Origin: Leucogyrophana mollusca
Taxonomy: Eukaryota > Basidiomycota > Agaricomycetes > Boletales
Length of the DNA stretch: 64,000 nucleotides
Reading direction: 5' to 3'
NCBI GenBank assembly: GCA_021014945.1
Contig: MU266380.1
Span: 1-64,000 of the forward strand
The first letter of the stretch is position 1. Each line of letters starts with the position of its first letter. Shown here one piece after another: positions 58,283 to 64,000 of the stretch. Under the pieces are notes generated by a model. The model made no database searches. It was not told where the DNA came from and saw nothing but the letters and a program-made list of their open reading frames with translations. A program made the translations under genes and the position numbers.

Positions 58283-60302
58283 ATGCTTGTGCTCAGCTCC
58301 TCCGCAACCTGTGACGTTTGTCTAGAAGGTTATTCGAGTGGCGCACACGCTCCTCATTCAATCACCTGTGGGCATGTTTTCTGTCAAAGGTGGGTTCCTT
58401 CCGAGCTTTTACATGCCCACACCTCACTCTCGTTCATCAGGTGTCTTGACCATCTAACGCGCCATACATGCCCTCTTTGTCGGACCCGGTTCACTCCACA
58501 GGACATCCGGAAGCTCCACGTTGACCGAGGTCAGACTCCAAGAGTTCTCGCCTCGTCCGTCCCAGACGAAGAAGAAGACCCTGAGCCTCCCAGTAGTACA
58601 TCTGCTACCGACGCCGAAGCTAAACGGTTGCAGGACAACATCACACGAGTTGTGAGGGAAGGCGCTAAGGAGACCGAGTTGCGTAAGGTCATTGATGAGT
58701 GCCGATCATGGTACAAGACGCAGCCTGCTGACCAGGTTCGTTGCTCGCATAACCCTGAACCTCAACACCACATTGATCGCTGATCGTGTTCACCTTGATC
58801 CTCAGTATGGTAGCCTAAGGGTCAGCTGCTTGCTCCTTTATCATCTCACTGAGTCGCAGCGCAAACTCGCCATTGAAACCGACAAAGTGCGGGAGGCTTT
58901 GAAAGTCTGCGAGGAGCTGCGCAACAAGATGTCCACGGAGCTTGAGGCGGCTGAATGTAAATATCAGGAACTCTTACGCACCAGTCAGGACGAGAAAGAG
59001 ACGGCATTAGCCGTCGAGAAGAGTCTGAGGGAGCATTACGAGCAATTGGATGCATACTGGAAGAGGTGAGAAGTTCCCTGTTAATACACACGGACCTGAT
59101 ATTAATATCTTTCCGTAATTGCCAGTCAAGTAAGTAGCCATCTGATTTTGACTGGACGCACCCTTACGTGTAACCGGTAGTTCGACGCCGCGGTGCAGGA
59201 GTGCAAGGCCCTGCGTGAAGAGCTGAAGCGCGCTCGTGTCGCGTTCAATCCTCTTCCTCAATTTCAGCGTCCAATTGAAGTGCGCTATTTCTACGCCGCT
59301 GATAGCAAGTTCCCTGCTTCCAGTATGGACGACCTCAAGGTCGCCAAGAAACTTGAAGGCCTCCAGGGCCAAGAGGAAGATACGTTTCACCTGTCTCCCC
59401 TGCCAGAGAACATACCTCCGCTACCCTCTGCACTTCAATCTTTCAGTGCGCTCGCTGAAGATTCCGACGAGGACAGCTCCTCCAAGAACATCGTCGAGGG
59501 CGTAGAAGAAGCCCCAGATCGGTCTAACGGCGAGCTCACGATGGCTTACCCATTACCTCAACCTCGTGCGGCGGACCCCATTCCGATCCCAGATCGCCCT
59601 CGGGTTTCTCGACAAACCAGCTGCGCCTCCGTTACCATGTCAGATGTGGCAGAACTTTGGCAGTCGGGTCTGTCAAGCTCCAGGCCTCGCGAGCAGGATG
59701 TTGTGATGTCCAGTCGCCCACCTTCACCATCGTCCAGGTATCCTTCTGATCGAGTAAGCTCCAATTACGATTCGCGATCAAAGGACCAGGTCGTGACACG
59801 GCAGGTCCTTTCTTCCGACGATCAGAAGGAAAGGGAACGATGGAAAGCTCAACTCCACGACCTGCTAGATAGTCCGATGATGTCTTCGTCACTCCATTCT
59901 AACATGTCGGTATCTGTCCGCTCCGACCATTTTGTCGAGCCTCACCCGCCCATGGTCTCTCGGCCTTCCTCGTCCAATGCACGTGCAAATCCACCATCCA
60001 GACCTACCAGCGCTACCCACCTGCCCTCTTCTTCCGTCAGCTCCCACGTCGCCGCCGCCACCACTCACCGCCAAGGCATGACCCATGCTAGTAGCGCAGC
60101 CCTGCAGCTCGAAAGGGAAAAGCGCGAGAGGGAACGAGAGCGGTTACGCCACGCGCCATCTATACCCAGCTCACTTAAAGATACCACTAACGCACAGCCA
60201 GACGCCCAGCTTCATCGCCACCACTCGAGATCAGGGAAGGGAAAGAGCAAGACGGCGAACTCGCCGACAGGTGCCGCGTACGCTATGGGCGATTTTGTTT
60301 GA
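58283..60302 (+). CDS. RING-finger coiled-coil protein C
   Basis: Exons 58283-58389, 58441-58735, 58860-59065, microexon 59126-59129 and 59181-60302 total 1734 nt, 577 residues. RING-HC: ATCDVCLEGYSSGAHAPHSI, CGHVFCQRC, HTCPLCRTRFTPQDIRKLHV. The linker ends LRKVIDECRSWYKTQPADQ, aligned with genes A and B. The coiled coil is long (KLAIETDKVREALKVCEELR, KMSTELEAAECKYQELLRTS, EKSLREHYEQLDAYWK) and continues through the microexon into SQFDAAVQECKALREELKRA. The tail is Ser/Pro-rich with PPSRPTSATHLPSSSVSSHV, a basic helix LQLEREKRERERERLRHAP and end GAAYAMGDFV. The RING intron sits at the same phase-2 place as in B. Presumed ubiquitin ligase. Confidence 0.86.
59126..59129 (+). other. 4-nt microexon of RING gene C
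   Basis: TCAA lies between acceptor AATTGCCAG and donor GTAAGTAG. It joins AYWK to SQFDAAVQ in frame. Confidence 0.7.
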
Positions 60303-60747
60303 TATTCATTGCATTCGAAGTGACCGCGGAACACTTACTTAGATATTTTCTCCGTGTATGGCGGCGAAAAGCTTATTTATTGGGGCTCGAGCCCCCTTTG
60401 AGCCTGCTGGTCACAAAGCTTATAATTTGTTAATAATGCTTTCGTGTGGTTTTGGCGAGCAGCCTGTGCACCTCTGTACTTGTAGCCTGTACAATCCCTG
60501 TACATTTATGACACATATGTATCACTTTCTCTGATCGAATACCCCCTTCTCTTCCTCTCAATCATCCTCAGGGCCTCACTATCACTGCAACGAGTAAGTC
60601 CAGCGGAGTCCCGATCATACATTGTATTATAATAATGCGATAGTAAATCGTCCAAAGAGTAGTACATAACATGCAAAGAAGTAGACCTAATCCATACGAA
60701 CGCCTGGAGGCAGCGTGTAGATACCAATACATACGTCTCGCGTAAGT
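60303..60747. other. 3' flanks of RING gene C and the SNARE gene
   Basis: The genes converge here. AT-rich sequence with no motif recognised. Confidence 0.5.
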
Positions 60748-61643
60748 TTATGACTTGGATCCGCATTGCAGCCCAGCCCCACAGAATTGGGCCACAATGA
60801 TCCAGAGGATGATAAGCGCGACCACAAAGCTCAGCGCCAAAATCTTACTGTTCTTCCACCACATCTGCCTCCTGACGGTCCGCGCTCCCCGTCTGAACGC
60901 GGTGGCCTGGGTTGCCATGGTGTCTGTCTTGTCGACGAGAAGTTCTATCCGCTCGCCTCGGCTGAGGATTTGTTCCACATTCTGGACCATTATATTCTTG
61001 ACTTGGTTGAGCTCGGCTTGTGCCCGAGCAACTTCATCGGCAGGCGGAGCGGTGTTGTAGGTGTGCATGAGTGAGGCGATTGTCGGCGAAAAGGTGCCTT
61101 GCAAGCCATAAGCAGGTGTAGAGTTTAGAGCGGCGGTGGAAGACGAAGGAAGGTCCGTAAACTAAGTGGCATGCTCAAAATTGGTATTCTCGGAGTAAAC
61201 CAGGCGGAGAACACGCACTTTCCGCTGGAGATCAGCCAGGAATGCAAACGGCATCTTCCTGCGACCCCAAACACATGGTTCAGCGCTGTATCATATGGAA
61301 GCATCAAGTATGACTGACCGTCCAGCAGAGTCGTCGGCCATCACGAGATAAGTGAAGCCACTGTCCGAGATATAATGGAAGAGGTATTGTTCCCAGACAT
61401 ACGTCAGTTTGCTGTCGTTTGGCGGTATCTTTGAAAGGATCATTTGAGTTGCTGCGGTATTCCTTCTGTTTAACATATCCAATATCTCGAAGACATGGAT
61501 GAACATACCATGCGAGAAATCACGGTGGTCCGGCGTCTGGTGCTCGGCGAGGATGGTATCTCCTCGTGATACGAGGGCATGTATCTGTTCTTGCGGTTAG
61601 CTAGTTTGCTATCTTCACTTGCAATGACACTTGCCAGTGACAT
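60748..61643 (-). CDS. VAMP7: VAMP7/Nyv1-type longin R-SNARE
   Basis: Vesicle SNARE for fusion with vacuoles or endosomes. Exon 1 is nine bases (ATG TCA CTG, complement 61635..61643) and its intron starts GCAAGT, a GC-AG intron at complement(61585..61634). Longin domain: MSLIHALVSRGDTILAEHQT, RDFSHATQMILSKIPPNDSK, LTYVWEQYLFHYISDSGFTY, RKMPFAFLADLQRK. SNARE motif: ARAQAELNQVKNIMVQNVEQ, ILSRGERIELLVDKTDTMAT with the central Arg of the ionic layer in SRGER, then RRQMWWKNSKILAL and one membrane anchor LSFVVALIILWIIVAQFCGA. The acceptor after FSH was placed at ACCGCAG because this removes 15 non-family residues. The presence of an anchor excludes YKT6. Confidence 0.92.
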
Positions 61644-61848
61644 AGTTCAGATAAGGTCGACGGATTATTCAAGAAAGTGTATGAGATTCAGACTGGCCGT
61701 TGCTGCGAGATGTGGAGTATAAGTCTAGGACACCAGAATAGGAAACCTCGGCATCGAGTCGGCATGTCTTGTGAAGTTCTCACGGTCCCTCCACGACAAC
61801 ATTTTGCTAACCAAATTCTTGGCTTCAACTTGCGACTACCACAGAACC

Positions 61849-62316
61849 ATGGTATGCACCGCGCGACCGTGTCATGCTCGCATTTCTAACGTTGAGTTTT
61901 TCTAGTCCGACTCAGACGCCTCCACTCGTAACAGTCCGTCAAACGGGCGGGCAAACGCAGTTGCCAAACCTCCTGGTGCTCAGATTCGGTATGTCTTGTG
62001 GAACACTCACACGTAGCGTCCGTCTAAGAACGAAACTTGCACTTAGCCGGCGAGCGGGAGGGTCACAAGTTGCAAAGCCCAACTCGAGTCGCGCAGCAGG
62101 TGCAGGTGGATCCTCGGGAACCATGCTGAAACTTTACACCGACGACTCGCCAGGTCTGCGTGTGTGCGTTCTTTCACTCCTAGAAACTATGTATGCATAC
62201 TTACTGAAGTTTTCGATAGAGACCCATTTGTTGTCCTTATTCTTTCCCTGGCATTCATTGGATCCATCTTCTTCCTCCACATCTCTGCCAAAATTATTCG
62301 GTCCTTTACCAAGTAA
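61849..62316 (+). CDS. SEC61B: Sec61 translocon beta subunit
   Basis: Exons 61849-61851, 61906-61988, 62047-62163 and 62220-62316 give 99 residues, the family size. Sec61 beta (yeast Sbh1) is the small tail-anchored subunit of the ER protein-conducting channel. Exon 1 is the ATG alone. Product: SDSDASTRNSPSNGRANAVA (disordered start), RRAGGSQVAKPNSSRAAGAG, then the conserved SGTMLKLYTDDSPGLRVDPF and the anchor VVLILSLAFIGSIFFLHISA ending KIIRSFTK. Each join keeps the frame. None of this is visible as one open frame, since every exon is short. It diverges from the SNARE gene with only 205 bp between start codons. Confidence 0.94.
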
Positions 62317-62455
62317 TTTGATCGCACGTTGGACTTTTAGCCTACCGACCACTGTCCTCAAGACAGGAGTTTACAGCAGAGGTTGTACACGGGACCCTTG
62401 TTTAATGCTGTACCAAAAGTCCTTGCTCTTCTGAGCATCATATACCATCCCGCTC
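62317..62455 (+). repeat. 3'-flank repeat, copy 1 (after SEC61B)
   Basis: Starts right at the SEC61B stop. Shared blocks with copy 2 include TTTGATC-CACGTTG, ACAGGAGTTTA-AGCAGAGG, CACCCTTGTTTAA-like text and CATATACCATCCCGCT. Copy 1 is longer by two insertions. Confidence 0.8.
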
Positions 62456-62791
62456 ACGTTCTTCGCACGTTTGGGGTGTGAATCGCCTAGGCCTGCATTT
62501 ATCCAGGCGTCGTGGGTAAGGCTCGTTAGTGATAATCCCTCATGTGGTTAGTCCGCAGCACTCGGCGTAATCTCCAACCGTGTGTAAGTTCTGACTGCGC
62601 GCGACCAGCTAGAGTAACGAAGCGCCGTGAGGCGCCAGCACGCGGATCTTCATCCAAGCGCCAGTGGACTCGTCTGGCATTTCAAATTGGGTATACATTT
62701 TATTAGGGCCATCGGTTTGCATGATCAGATTCATACCTTGTCCCGAACGTCTATCCTAGTACTTTACTGGGGACCACAGGAGCTGACTGTA

Positions 62792-63890
62792 ATGGACCGA
62801 TACACCTACTGCAACGAAGCTGGTACTATCGCCTATGCACTCTGTATTCTCGCGAATTCTCCCTACCTCATCATTGACTGCGAGGGGAAAAACATAGGAG
62901 CTGTAGACGGTGTTCTCTCCCTCATGTGCATCGGTACTGCACGAGCAGAACATATTTTCGTATTCGATGTCATCGCTCTGAAGCCATTCCATTCTCACCT
63001 GATGCCTCTCCTAGCACTTTTGCGCAACCCCAATGTACACAAGATCATGTGGGACTGCCGCAAGGATTTCCTCGAAATAGCCCAGATGTACGAAACCAAA
63101 CTCCAGGGCGTGGTTGATCTGCAGCTAGCTGAAGTTGAATCGCGCCGAACTGTGCGTGGCGAGAAGGAATTCAGGCGGGAAGGGCGGTTGGCTTCCGGCG
63201 GGCGCCGTTTGCCCTTGAGGGTGGTTAAGGGCGACAAGGACCTGTTCCGTGACGTCCACGCAGTACAAGGCATGGATAGCTGTCTCCGAGAGACCGGCTT
63301 GTCGACTGAGGGAAAGGACCGTGAGTGCGCGCCACGCCGCGCCCCAGACTACCAACTGTCGCTCACGTCTTTCTCCAGCGGAGATAGTTGCCATGCACAA
63401 GGCCAATGGGTCTGCTCTCTGGCTGGAAAGGCCCCTCTCAAGCAAACTCTTGCATTATGCAGCTCACGACATTGAAATGCTCGGTGATCTTTACGAGCAC
63501 TTCGTCCGAACTGGCTGGATCACATCTTCCGGAATCCATCTGCTGCTCGAGCAAAGCGCTCGGTACGCAGATGCGGCATACAATCAGGGTCGTGTTCCTG
63601 AGGGTGATGTTTTCGGCTCTTCTGCCGTCCTCCCCCTCGACATCCTAAAGGAACCCCTTGGGATCATGATGATGTGTGAAGGTTGTCGGAGGATGCAGTC
63701 GTTGCTTTGCTTCACCACTCTGAAGCAGGGAAGGCAGGTGAAGGCGAGGAAGTCCATTTGTCGGGTCTGTCAGATTAATACCATGGTGAGGAATGTCGAC
63801 CATCCCGTTTATTGGGTTAAGGTAATGTACCATGTTCTGCCCAGTGCGGACGGCGTTGATGGATATGTCTGACCGCAGGTGTCGCTGTAA
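62792..63890 (+). CDS. 3'-5' exonuclease-domain protein with C-terminal CxxC pair
   Basis: Two introns: about 63319-63379 and about 63823-63878. The domain is of the DEDDy RNase D/EXD type: Exo I SPYLIIDCEGKNIG (Asp-x-Glu), Exo II HKIMWDCRKDFLEI, Exo III KLLHYAAHDIEMLGDLYEHF (Tyr-x3-Asp), so the catalytic residues appear present. Start MDRYTYCNEAGTIAYALCIL fits the family opening. Between Exo II and III lies a basic insert (RRTVRGEKEFRREGRL). After the nuclease domain, CEGCRRMQSLLCF and SICRVCQI form a C-x2-C...C-x2-C pair, probably a small zinc ribbon. The last exon adds VSL only. A nucleic-acid 3' exonuclease role is inferred; RNA or DNA cannot be told. Confidence 0.83.
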
Positions 63891-64000
63891 GTTTGATCAC
63901 ACGTTGAGCTTTTAATCTACAGACAGGAGTTTATAGCAGAGGTCGTGTACGGCACCCTTGTTTAACTCCTCTGAGCGTCATATACCATCCCGCTGACACT
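63891..64000 (+). repeat. 3'-flank repeat, copy 2 (after the exonuclease gene; runs off the window)
   Basis: Begins immediately at the exonuclease stop codon and matches the SEC61B 3' flank block by block, to the end of the window. Confidence 0.8.

Overview
The window is nuclear DNA of a filamentous basidiomycete, most likely an agaricomycete. Almost every recognisable gene is split by GT-AG introns of about 50-70 nt. The gene repertoire fits that group: a stand-alone cellobiose-dehydrogenase-type cytochrome, a DUF6534 membrane protein, a basidiomycete multipass membrane protein, a small secreted protein, an F-box protein, and housekeeping genes with basidiomycete-like sequence. I found no virus, plasmid, CRISPR, rRNA or convincing tRNA feature. 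All splice junctions were read by eye from frame and family conservation.

Left part (1-10 kb): a secreted haem cytochrome (minus), a mitochondrial HMG-box DNA-packaging protein (minus) that shares a 179-bp divergent promoter with MED8 (plus), an unrecognised protein (minus), ribose-5-phosphate isomerase (minus), and the TFIIH subunit TFB5 (plus). About 2.3 kb without a recognisable gene follows.

10-20 kb: a WD40 island. Three 7-bladed propeller units (10165, 17047, 18011) are paralogous blade by blade. Units 1 and 3 end in a long linker made of short phase-0 exons and then a nearly identical cysteine-rich last decapeptide (C-x-C-L-C-x-P-C-C-R), which looks like a lipidation anchor. Unit 2 has no leader and no tail; it is joined to unit 3 by a 55-nt stretch that is a perfect phase-0 intron, so units 2+3 may be one 14-blade protein. 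A DUF6534 gene lies between units 1 and 2.

20-40 kb: an F-box protein, a 4.5-kb spacer, a zinc-finger protein, a multipass membrane protein, a short-chain dehydrogenase, a small secreted protein, a TPR-like protein, an Aim32-type thioredoxin-like Fe-S protein, and a lactonase-fold beta-propeller protein.

40-64 kb: housekeeping genes (GLE1, RPS14, a PlsC-type glycerolipid acyltransferase, a VAMP7-type R-SNARE, SEC61B, a 3'-5' exonuclease) interleaved with three paralogous RING-coiled-coil genes (45110, 53021, 58283). Each RING gene carries a 4-nt microexon at the same place at the end of the coiled coil; with these microexons all three reconstructed coding sequences are exact multiples of three. 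The 3' flank of SEC61B is repeated immediately after the stop of the neighbouring exonuclease gene.

The strongest candidates for something undescribed are the Cys-tailed WD40 island and the RING family with its conserved microexon.
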